A stretch of DNA of 64,000 bases, taken from Endozoicomonas sp. ISHI1. GTDB taxonomy: Bacteria; Pseudomonadota; Gammaproteobacteria; Pseudomonadales; Endozoicomonadaceae. Of this stretch, positions 7,825 to 14,492 are shown in pieces. Below the pieces are notes generated by a model. The model worked only from the letters and a program-made list of their open reading frames with translations, ran no database searches and had not been told where the DNA came from. The position numbers and the translations under genes are program-made. The DNA lies in assembly GCF_024606225.1 (NCBI RefSeq), contig NZ_JAGRPU010000023.1, positions 1 to 64,000 on the forward strand. The letters are read 5' to 3'. Position 1 is the stretch's first letter; every line of letters starts with the position of its first letter.

Positions 7825-8058
7825 ATGAAAACGACCATTTTCAAAAACAACAGAACGCAGGCTGTACGCATTCCCAAAGAGTTTGCGTTTCCCGAAAATG
7901 TAAAGCACGTTCAAATCCAGAAACAAGGGAATACTTTGACCATTTCCCCCGTGGATGTTGACTGGGACGAATTTTTTGACAACATCACGGTCTGTCCGGA
8001 TTACCCTGACAGAGAACAGCCTCTACCACAAGAACGTGATTTTGGAGATTGGTCATAA
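7825..8058 (+). CDS. vapB: VapB-type antitoxin
   Basis: A 77-residue AbrB/SpoVT-type antitoxin. The first 45 residues (TTIFKNNRTQAVRIPKEF, then a strand-rich segment to ISPVD) form the swapped-hairpin DNA-binding fold. The acidic and aromatic tail (DWDEFFDN to FGDWS) is the usual toxin-blocking segment. It has a strong ribosome-binding site, and the stop codon overlaps the toxin start (TAATG). The upstream palindrome suggests autoregulation. The gene looks intact. Confidence 0.9.
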   Translation: MKTTIFKNNRTQAVRIPKEFAFPENVKHVQIQKQGNTLTISPVDVDWDEFFDNITVCPDYPDREQPLPQERDFGDWS

Positions 8059-8474
8059 TGAAATATTTACTTGACACCAATGTACTGATTCACATCCTGA
8101 GAGGGCGCGATAAAGGTAGTATTAAAGCACATTTTAAAAACAACAATGGTCGTATGTTTATATCAGCCGTTACTTTTGGTGAGCTTATGTTTGGCATTTG
8201 CTCCGCCCCAAAAAGACTTCGGGAGACAAAACAGGAAGAGTTAAATACCCTCCTGAGTGTTATCCCAATACTGGATTTTAACGAGGATGCAGCAGAGCAC
8301 TCTTCTCAAATTCGACACTTCCTGAAATCTACCGGTCAGCTGATTGGCAGCTATGACAATATGATAGCTGGACATGCCCGAAGTCTGGAGCTGACCGTGG
8401 TTACCAATAACACCAAAGAATTTTGTAGAGTGCCGGGCTTAGAGGTTGAAGACTGGTCGCAACCCTTGACATAA
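8058..8474 (+). CDS. vapC: VapC-type PIN ribonuclease toxin
   Basis: A 138-residue PIN-domain RNase. Conserved acidic residues are present: D6 (LLDTNVL), E42 (FGEL) and D100 (SYDNMIAGHA), with the fourth position as TNNT near residue 117. VapC toxins of this type cleave initiator tRNA or rRNA loops. I use ATG 8058, which overlaps the vapB stop as TAATG, rather than TTG 8049. The pair appears complete and lies between repeat debris. Confidence 0.9.
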   Translation: MKYLLDTNVLIHILRGRDKGSIKAHFKNNNGRMFISAVTFGELMFGICSAPKRLRETKQEELNTLLSVIPILDFNEDAAEHSSQIRHFLKSTGQLIGSYDNMIAGHARSLELTVVTNNTKEFCRVPGLEVEDWSQPLT

Positions 8475-8536
8475 CGGGTAGCAAGAATCCAAACCTGACC
8501 CCCGATTTCGCTGTTTTTGTTCCAAACCTGAAAAAA

Positions 8537-8690
8537 TCAAACCACTCCACTCAGAACGCGACTCAAAGATTCAACATCCAAAACCAACTGATTCGCGTTG
8601 TTCAGCATATCCTGCTTATCCACCTGCATAAGGTACTCAATCGCTTCAACCCATGAATCAACACTATCATCAACAACCAGGCCAGCACGG
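8537..8690 (-). pseudogene. Displaced 3' tail of a glycosyltransferase gene
   Basis: The minus strand encodes about 48 residues (WVEAIEYLM, NNANQLVLDVESLSRVLS, then TGA at 8537) nearly identical to the C-terminus of the glycosyltransferase at 14479-15507. Homology starts abruptly at 8690, exactly where the large duplicated module begins. It is a duplicated end fragment without a start and cannot encode a functional enzyme. Confidence 0.85.
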
Positions 8691-8695
8691 TAAAA

Positions 8696-8884
8696 TCATG
8701 AAAGTTCGTGCCTGGCCAGGACTGCAGCCGGATAGCATGTGCTCATAACAGCTTTCCTTTGCTTTCCCTTCAGGCCTGCTTTGAACGTTTTCGAACTGTT
8801 TAGCAGAGTGACTGCAATCTGTCTAAAGTCTGCCAAAATTTCTGCTCCAGCATTACTTCGAATTCGACACTCATCTTCTCTCAT
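8696..8884 (-). pseudogene. ISAs1-family transposase C-terminal relic (copy B)
   Basis: The minus strand matches the relic at 2503-2691 with two residue changes and is alignable with the tail at 367-513 (FRQIAVTLLNSSKTFKAGLK). It is non-functional, marks the left boundary of the duplicated module and explains how the module may first have been mobilised. Confidence 0.65.
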
Positions 8885-9002
8885 CGCACCATCAAGCTTC
8901 CTTTTTCACTTTTCTTAAAACATACCCTCGTTTTCCAGGCGTCAATAGCTTCCCCTCACTACAGAGCTAAGCTATCGTTGATGAACCATTGATACAGGGA
9001 GC

Positions 9003-9230
9003 ATGGATATGTTTCAGACTTACAAAGCCACTGTAGATAGTAAGGTCAACCTCAAACTGCCAGATAATCTGGTTTTGCCTTCAGGATCTAACGTATTGAT
9101 AACCATACTTGAGGAGTCACCCGGCCAGCAGGTTAATGATGAAGTGCTGTTAAGTGAACCGTCACTCGCAGCAGACTGGAATAAGCCAGATGAGGATGAA
9201 GCATGGGAATGCCTTCAGCAGGAACAATAG
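9003..9230 (+). CDS. Antitoxin of a MazEF/PemIK-like pair
   Basis: A 75-residue protein preceded by an AGGGAG ribosome-binding site. The N-terminus (YKATVDSKVNLKLPDNLVLP) has a short beta-rich DNA-binding layout. The tail is acidic (NKPDEDEAWECLQQEQ) and fits the toxin-binding part of antitoxins that partner PemK/MazF enzymes. The toxin gene begins inside its 3' end in another frame. It appears intact here, while its duplicate in copy A is destroyed. The exact antitoxin family is uncertain. Confidence 0.65.
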   Translation: MDMFQTYKATVDSKVNLKLPDNLVLPSGSNVLITILEESPGQQVNDEVLLSEPSLAADWNKPDEDEAWECLQQEQ

Positions 9231-9512
9231 TCACTATCAATTTCCCGTTCTCCGACTTGACGTCAACCAAACGCCGCCCGGCTCTGGTACTTGCTAGCGT
9301 TGGAAAAGGTGATGTTATTCTCTGCCAGATCACCAGTAAACCCTACTCTGATCCGACAGCAGTTGTTATTGCTGCAAACGACTTCAACCAGGGTACCCTT
9401 AACCGTGAGAGCTATGCGCGTCCGGGAAAGTTATTCACGGCACATCAAAGCAGAGAAGTTTAATGAAATTATTCGTCGACTACATCAAATTTTTTCAAGA
9501 AAAGAGCAATAA
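9203..9512 (+). pseudogene. MazF/PemK-family mRNA interferase, frameshifted C-terminus
   Basis: The N-terminal part (AGTIVTINFPFSDLTSTKRR, PALVLAS) is the classic start of PemK/MazF endoribonucleases, and ESYARPGKLFTAHQS is the later conserved region. After HQS the frame ends (REV, stop at 9463). The normal C-terminal helix (KAEKFNEIIRRLHQIF) is found in another frame up to 9512. A small deletion has therefore removed about 8-10 residues and shifted the frame. The enzyme may be crippled or altered. The likely start is ATG 9209 or 9203. Confidence 0.8.
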
Positions 9513-9530
9513 CCCTTGAACTGATAGGTT

Positions 9531-9715
9531 GACTCGTTCCCTCGCTTTTAGGCCCCGTGGGTCCCAGCGTGGAAATGTATACCCACACCTGAAAACGGAC
9601 TCTGTCGTATTGGCTCAGCATGGGAGCCAATGTTCTGCCAAACGTGGAAACGAGCCAAAGAATCTTGAAAATAGAACAGAGTTAAACGATGTCAATAATC
9701 AAGACCTGACCCTTT
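9531..9715 (+). repeat. Inverted-repeat element (CGTTCCCAC type), copy 4
   Basis: This is the counterpart of copy 1 inside the duplicated module. It starts GACTCGTTCCCTCGC at 9531, has its right arm ending at 9656, and the conserved tail to about 9715. The left terminus carries the same C-to-T change as copy 1, confirming shared ancestry by duplication. Confidence 0.8.
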
Positions 9716-9817
9716 TTTCTGGCACTAGCTGGGAGGATAATCAGACCAGGCGGTTTGTTGTTAAAGTCATTCATGGTCTAAGCTTGCACCTCTTCCATCG
9801 GTTAACAAGAGCTGAGT

Positions 9818-10198
9818 GTGTCGGTAACGCTGTTTACAGAACTGAAAAACATAGGCATTGATGAGGAGCTGGCGGCAAAAGTCAGTGCCTCCCTTGACCC
9901 GGACCACAATGCCAGCAAGAAAGACGTGCTCATCATGCAGGAGGCTATCTTGCAGCACCAGGTTCGCAGCGATCAAAAAATGGCCGACATCAAAGCCGAG
10001 TCAGACGCCCGCTACCACCAACAGAAAGCTGAGACAGATGCCCGCTACTACGAACTGAAAGTGGAAAACTCCAAGGCATACGCCGAACTGAAAACCGAAA
10101 TCCACACCACCATCAACCGGCAATACCTTGTTACCTTTGGCAGTGCCCTGCTGACCATTACTTCCGTACTGGCAGTAAACTGGTACTTTAACGTTTAG
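9818..10198 (+). CDS. Small coiled-coil membrane protein, paralogue 2
   Basis: A 126-residue homologue of the protein at 3360-3707, starting at GTG 9818. It has the same N-terminal signature (ELKNIGIDEELAAKVSASLD), a longer coiled coil with two DARY-containing 11-residue units (ESDARYHQQKA, ETDARYYELKV), and a C-terminal membrane span from about residue 104 to 123. Variation in unit number between paralogues suggests recombination inside the coiled coil. Function unknown. Its stop is TAG, unlike paralogue 1, whose stop was provided by a repeat. Confidence 0.7.
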   Translation: MSVTLFTELKNIGIDEELAAKVSASLDPDHNASKKDVLIMQEAILQHQVRSDQKMADIKAESDARYHQQKAETDARYYELKVENSKAYAELKTEIHTTINRQYLVTFGSALLTITSVLAVNWYFNV

Positions 10199-10310
10199 GC
10201 GTCTCAAACCTGAAAACGGACTCTACAACTTTATGTTGCCTTTGCACTGTACCTCAAATGATCTACAATGAAGCTGCACGGAACAAATATGACATACAAA
10301 GGTACTTACA

Positions 10311-10574
10311 ATGAGCAAAAGCGCAATGATCCGGGCCAGAATAGAGCCTGATGTAAAGGAACACGCAGAGGCGATATTCAGGAAACTTGGGCTGAACGCA
10401 ACAGACGCAATAACTTTGTTTTATAAGCAGGTAGGCTTGTGTAATGGGTTGCCTTTTGATGTTCGTATACCTAATCAAGAAACCCTGAAAACTTTCGAAG
10501 ATACAGATAAGGGTGTAGGTTTGACCCGATATGATTCTATGGAAGAAATGTTTGATGATCTGGACAAAGAATGA
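10311..10574 (+). CDS. dinJ: RelB/DinJ-family antitoxin
   Basis: An 87-residue ribbon-helix-helix antitoxin. The first strand and helices (AMIRARIEPDVKEHAEAIF, LGLNATDAITLFYKQV) and the motif GLPFDVRIPN are characteristic of DinJ/RelB. The C-terminus (YDSMEEMFDDLDKE) is the acidic toxin-binding tail. It overlaps the next gene by four bases (ATGA). It should bind and silence the downstream YafQ-like RNase and repress the operon. Intact. Confidence 0.92.
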   Translation: MSKSAMIRARIEPDVKEHAEAIFRKLGLNATDAITLFYKQVGLCNGLPFDVRIPNQETLKTFEDTDKGVGLTRYDSMEEMFDDLDKE

Positions 10575-10843
10575 TGCTGACTCCAGTAAGGTCGACGAAA
10601 TTCAAAAAGGATTATAAGAAAGTCGAGCGCCAGGGTAAGGATTTAAAGAAACTTAAAAAGATTATGGTTCAGCTCGCAAAAAAAGAACCACTTGAGCCGA
10701 AGCATAAAGATCATTACCTGACAGGAAATCACAAAGGACGTAGAGAATGTCATGTAGAATCTGATTGGTTATTGATCTACAAAGTGGTTGGAAGTGAAAT
10801 CTTTTTTGAAAGAACTGGATCACATTCTGATTTATTTGGGTAG
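10571..10843 (+). CDS. yafQ: YafQ-family mRNA interferase toxin
   Basis: A 90-residue basic protein of the YafQ/RelE fold. Motifs LTPVRSTKFKKDYKKVERQG, HYLTGNHKGRRECHVESDW and LLIYKV fit YafQ, with the C-terminal RTGSHSDLFG carrying the catalytic His region. YafQ cleaves mRNA in the ribosomal A site. The preceding DinJ-like gene overlaps its start. Nothing suggests inactivation. Confidence 0.92.
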   Translation: MMLTPVRSTKFKKDYKKVERQGKDLKKLKKIMVQLAKKEPLEPKHKDHYLTGNHKGRRECHVESDWLLIYKVVGSEIFFERTGSHSDLFG

Positions 10844-10865
10844 CAACTGGCTATTCCGGTGCATT

Positions 10866-11206
10866 GACTCGTTCCCACGCTTTCAGGCCTCGTGGGTCCC
10901 AGAGGGTGACGCAAAACTCCAACAGCTCGTTCCCAAGCTCTGAGATCGTCATTCCCGCGAAGGGTCGTCATTCCCGCGAAGGGTCGTCATTCCCGCGAAG
11001 GCGGGAATCCAGCGTCAACAGTGTGTCTCCACCTTCACGAGGATGACAAGGCCAGGGGAGTCCGGGCAGTATGGTTCTGATGGTGAGTCAGTGTGGATTC
11101 CCGCCTTCGCGGGAATGACGGGAATGACGGCAAGAAAACGACCCAAAGAGCCTCAAAAATAAAACAAAGTCAAACGATGTCAACAATCAAGACCCGCCCC
11201 TTTTTT
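10866..11206 (+). repeat. Composite repeat region with inverted-repeat element remnants and CGTCATTCCCGCG hairpins
   Basis: A broken copy of the CGTTCCCAC element (left arm at 10866, tail at about 11147-11206) is interrupted by another repeat family. Units of CGTCATTCCCGCGAAGGGT occur three times at a 19-base period (10947, 10966, 10985). An inverse copy (ATTCCCGCCTTCGCGGGAAT) lies near 11097-11130, giving a large potential stem. No gene is seen here. Confidence 0.8.
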
Positions 11207-12060
11207 CCCAACTTTTCCGCACAAACACACTATCCCGAAAAAACGCCACCGGACTTAAAAACAACTTCCGCCATTTCCGCCAGAAACCACCATGCTTTTT
11301 TCTTACACCAGCCTGAAAACGAAACAGACCAGGATATTCCTCAACCGGAAAGCCATTCAACGTTTGTTGCTCCCGTAACCAGCAAGGAAAATCAGAAAGT
11401 ACCGTACCAGAGTCGAAAACACCGTTTTTTAAAACAGCCAATATTTCAGCATCTGCCTGAAAGCCCGGCAAAGGTTCTGGCAATGTCAACGTGGTGTCCT
11501 TGAGAATCTCGGCAAAACGAGCTTCATTCTCCTTTCTTTTACGGTGGTATTGTCGAGTCAGTGGCCTTGGGTGCCACTGGTGCAGCAGAAATGAACCGTT
11601 AAACAGATGCGGCACCGCGTAATAACTGAAGTGGCGGCGAAAGCCCCGGTAATCACCCGGAAACCGACTTTTCACATCCTCAGGATAATCGGCAGGTCGC
11701 TTGCCAACAGGGTAATACATGGCCAGTCGGTGAATCAGATCAAAGTCTTCATAGCCATGGCCAGCAAACGCCTCACGAAAGCCACCCATCGCCAGAAACC
11801 ATTGACGATTAATCAGCAAACAGCTGGAGACCAGGGCGATGCCATCCACTTTACATACTTCACCACGAAACCAGGATTCAAACGCCTCCTGATATAAAGC
11901 CTGCTGCAAAACAGGCTTAAAAAATTCTGCCTTGAAATGGGCAGGCAACCGCCGCATTACGTACCTGTCCCGGAGCGAATACACGGCTGATACTGATGGA
12001 AATAGCGCAGGTTGTCCTGCAGTCTATTGAAGAAGGTTCTGAACTACAAGGAAGCAACAC
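11187..12060 (-). pseudogene. Family 2 glycosyltransferase pseudogene (copy B)
   Basis: This is the second copy of the gene at 3879-4719, more complete in its distal half. The frame 11187-11984 includes the 53 residues missing from copy A (from EDVKSRF to ARFAEI, with FRRHFSYYAVPHLFNG) and the GHGYEDFDLIHRL motif. Upstream, NNLRYFHQYQ-like coding persists to about 12040 but in another frame, and the N-terminal nucleotide-binding half is gone. Both copies share the lesion after the YQP motif, so the common ancestor was already broken. Confidence 0.8.
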
Positions 12061-12262
12061 TGGTTCGCTGGGCTATGGGCAAATACAAGAAATTGAGAGG
12101 GTGAAAAAGGCGTGCTTCCCGATGTTTTGGGAGAGTCGCAAAGCGAGCCCCATGGTTAATGGCACACTGGCGTTTTGGTTGTGTGTCAGCGGTTGGGTAA
12201 GAAGAGCCGGATGAAGGGGGACTTTTATGTCCGAATCTGTGAGCAGCTGAGGGGGGGGCTTG
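12030..12262 (+). mobile_element. Group II intron 3' end: maturase C-terminus and domain V
   Basis: Coding remnants in two frames give the last part of an intron-encoded reverse transcriptase: LVRWAMGKYKKLRG, then RVAKRAPWLMAHWRFG ending at TAA near 12200. Just after comes AAGAGCCGGATGAAGGG and a complementary GTCCGAATCTG arm, the expected position and shape of the catalytic domain V hairpin. The 5' part of the intron is absent locally. It may be the other end of the intron whose 5' domains lie at 6927-7503, or an independent remnant. Confidence 0.7.
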
Positions 12263-12314
12263 GTTGACTCGACTGGGGTGGAGAGAGCTGGAGAAAGACC
12301 AGTCCTTACCCGAT

Positions 12315-13373
12315 TTATACCCCGTTTGCAGGGACAGTGAAGAAAAAAGAATTTTCAGCTATGTCAATGCCACCACTTGTATAACCTTTTTCCGTGCTGT
12401 TAACATGGATTTCAAAGTTATGTGCCTGTGCTATATGTTGTGAGACATACAAACCAATACCCATCCCATCATGGTGTAGCCTATTAGCGTGCTTTCCTCG
12501 ATAACCTTTATGAAAAATGAACTCTTTATCTTCCTCACTTATCACTGGACCTTGAGAGGTAACTTTAACTTCTACTCCATCTCTTACATCTTCAATATTA
12601 ATCTCAACTTCTCTTGTTTTAGAATATTTTAAAGCATTATGTATAAGAGTAAGTGCGATAATAGGGAAAGACTCATATAGAAATATTTCTTTGAATGATG
12701 TCCCTGTTAAATTGAACTTTTTATTGTACTTCTTTCCTTCAGAGAAATATATTATTGCTTGAACTTTATCAAATAATTTATAGACATTTGTCTTTACGCT
12801 GCTACCATAAGATGCACTTGCTGGATTAAAAAAGACACCTAACATCTGTATTGAATCAGCAAGCATCCTAGACGATTGATAGAGTGCTTTTTGCTCATTT
12901 TTTGCATTTTCTAGTTTTTTCTTGAAGTTATCCCCAGGCAGAGACAATATCAATTTCTCTGAACTTATTTTGATTTGCTCAACCCACTTTACGGGATCAT
13001 GAAAATAATGAAGAGTCTCTGACATTCGTTTCAAAGATTCCTCTTCAAACTGTGAGTTCAGTTTCTTTACTCTAGTTATCCATTGATTGTAAGTTTCAGA
13101 TGAAAACTTATTTAGCTTAGATTTCTTTTGATTCTTTCCCTGAAATCCAATTAATATGATTTTGTCCTCTCCAGATTTTTGCATATAAGAAACAACATTT
13201 TTTTTGCATATATACTGGTAGGTGTCACTATCTAAACAATCTCTCACATGACAACTTTCACATATATCAGGTGTAATATATTTATCACCAGGAATGAAAT
13301 GATCATTTATAAAAACAGGCCACGGTGTTGAGAATAGGTCAGCCTCTAATACAGATACCAAATACTTACTCAC
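12315..13373 (-). CDS. Histidine-kinase-like ATPase with N-terminal Cys cluster
   Basis: A 352-residue soluble protein. An N-terminal cluster C38-x2-C41 H42, C46 and C56 could bind zinc or an iron-sulfur centre. A helical segment follows with H125 in LHYFHDPVKW as a candidate phosphoacceptor. The C-terminal third is a GHKL ATPase domain: N box LIHNALKYSK (N246), a G1 box with SQGP instead of the usual DxGxG, a segment FIFHKGYRGKHAN, and GMGIGLYVSQHIA (303-315). It overlaps the upstream receiver gene by four bases, so the two form an operon and presumably a phosphorelay. The AT-rich coding differs from its neighbours and suggests transfer. The function sensed is unknown. Confidence 0.7.
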   Translation of the reverse strand: MSKYLVSVLEADLFSTPWPVFINDHFIPGDKYITPDICESCHVRDCLDSDTYQYICKKNVVSYMQKSGEDKIILIGFQGKNQKKSKLNKFSSETYNQWITRVKKLNSQFEEESLKRMSETLHYFHDPVKWVEQIKISSEKLILSLPGDNFKKKLENAKNEQKALYQSSRMLADSIQMLGVFFNPASASYGSSVKTNVYKLFDKVQAIIYFSEGKKYNKKFNLTGTSFKEIFLYESFPIIALTLIHNALKYSKTREVEINIEDVRDGVEVKVTSQGPVISEEDKEFIFHKGYRGKHANRLHHDGMGIGLYVSQHIAQAHNFEIHVNSTEKGYTSGGIDIAENSFFFTVPANGV

Positions 13374-14152
13374 AGCAGATCCTTCAATTTTTTGCTTTTT
13401 TCCTTGAGTTTATAAGCATCGACTTTGTACGAATACTTATTTACGGATTTGATTAGTCTATCTTCATCGATACTTTTACTTAAGTAGTCTGTAACGCAGT
13501 GAATTATTTTTTTATGCTGTCTATGCGAAAGATCACAGTCGTTTAATAGACTGTCAATTTCTTTGGCTATATCTGTTGGAGAATAATGCTTATTAAGAAC
13601 CCTTAAAATCAACTCTTCGCATGCTTTTTCATCAATCGGTGTTTTTGATTGCTCATCTGCAAGTTTAAAAAACTCTGTGAGTGTCGGATCATATCTTTTT
13701 GAGGAAACCCCAATTATAACTATTCCGTTTATCTCTGACCGAACACGTTTTATGAGTTCAAAACCTCCTTTTTGTGGGTCTTCGATAACAACATTAGTAA
13801 TATCAAGAAATATAAGATCATAATTTTTAATAAACTCATAATCTGAAAGGCTAACCTGCGTATAAGAGGTAACGTTGAATCCTCTTTTTCTAAGATGATC
13901 AATGGGGTATTGATCTTGATCGTCATCGATAATTGCAATTTTTCGTTTTTTAAGTCTTTCTATATTATTTTCAATATAATTAGACTTTATATAATTACTG
14001 ATATTGCTATGATCATGGAATGAGTCAGCCTTGTTTCGAGTATATTTATATATTTCTCTTAATATGCTACCAATTGTGATGGTTCCTAATACAACTGTTA
14101 ATAAATTAGAAATCCACCCAGAGTTGCTCCAAAACGAAATAAATTGCGACAA
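13370..14152 (-). CDS. Membrane-anchored response-receiver protein
   Basis: A 260-residue protein. One membrane span lies at about residues 14-32. A receiver domain at about 70-175 has the acidic pocket D76-D78 (IAIIDDDQD), the likely phospho-acceptor D117 (DLIFLDITN), the switch Ser near 150 and the conserved K170 (SKTPID). The C-terminal 85 residues are helical and basic and do not resemble a known DNA-binding domain. It is encoded first in the operon, and the kinase-like gene starts within its stop codon. A receiver tethered to the membrane with no obvious output domain is unusual. AT-rich like its partner. Confidence 0.7.
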   Translation of the reverse strand: MSQFISFWSNSGWISNLLTVVLGTITIGSILREIYKYTRNKADSFHDHSNISNYIKSNYIENNIERLKKRKIAIIDDDQDQYPIDHLRKRGFNVTSYTQVSLSDYEFIKNYDLIFLDITNVVIEDPQKGGFELIKRVRSEINGIVIIGVSSKRYDPTLTEFFKLADEQSKTPIDEKACEELILRVLNKHYSPTDIAKEIDSLLNDCDLSHRQHKKIIHCVTDYLSKSIDEDRLIKSVNKYSYKVDAYKLKEKSKKLKDLL

Positions 14153-14246
14153 CTTAATTATAATCCTTTGTTTAAGACTTAATGATAGATAAGGGGGGCA
14201 ACGCCAAATTCAGTGGCTGCCGAAGTCAGTCCGCTGGAATTTTTTG

Positions 14247-14312
14247 GTACGCCCGGCATGGGCGAACTTATGAGGTGAAAGTCCCCTGTGGGTAAACCAG
14301 GCCGAGGGGTGT
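14247..14312 (+). mobile_element. Short 5' remnant of a group II intron
   Basis: GTACGCCCGGCATGGGC followed by GGTGAAAGTCCCCTG reproduces the 5' end of bacterial group II introns, but only about 65 bases remain before the next repeat element. It is related to, but not the same as, the longer 5' fragment at 6927. Confidence 0.6.
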
Positions 14313-14314
14313 CA

Positions 14315-14492
14315 TGATCCGTTCCCACGCACCAGCGCGGAAATGCAAACCCATACCTGAAAACAGGCTCAACAACTTGAGATGTCGTATGGGTTCAGTA
14401 CGGGAGCCACTGTTTTGCCACACTTGGGAACGAGCCAAAGTACCTTAAAAATAGAACAGAGTTAAACGATGTCAACAATCAAACCCCTTCAC
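14315..14492 (+). repeat. Inverted-repeat element (CGTTCCCAC type), copy 6
   Basis: It starts GATCCGTTCCCACGC at 14315, with its right arm TTGGGAACGAGCC ending at 14436. The tail (AACAGAGTTAAACGATGTC) runs to about 14490 and overlaps the 3' end of the glycosyltransferase gene, whose stop lies at 14479. The element thus sits directly at the edge of the polysaccharide locus. Confidence 0.8.

Larger units (their letters stand above)
8688..10198 (+). repeat. Large duplicated module, copy B (longer form)
   Basis: About 1.5 kb matching 2496-3705 at near identity. Copy B keeps the 265 bases that copy A lost between CTGCCAGAT repeats, and one more 33-base unit in the coiled-coil gene. Both copies share the same frameshifted toxin C-terminus, so that defect predates the duplication. 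The copies are in direct orientation about 6.2 kb apart and could recombine to excise everything between them. Confidence 0.9.

Noticed and set aside
10947-11130. Regularly spaced CGTCATTCCCGCGAAGG units considered as a CRISPR array
   Set aside because: The period is 19 bases with no unique spacers, and an inverted copy follows. This is a common intergenic hairpin repeat, not a CRISPR array.
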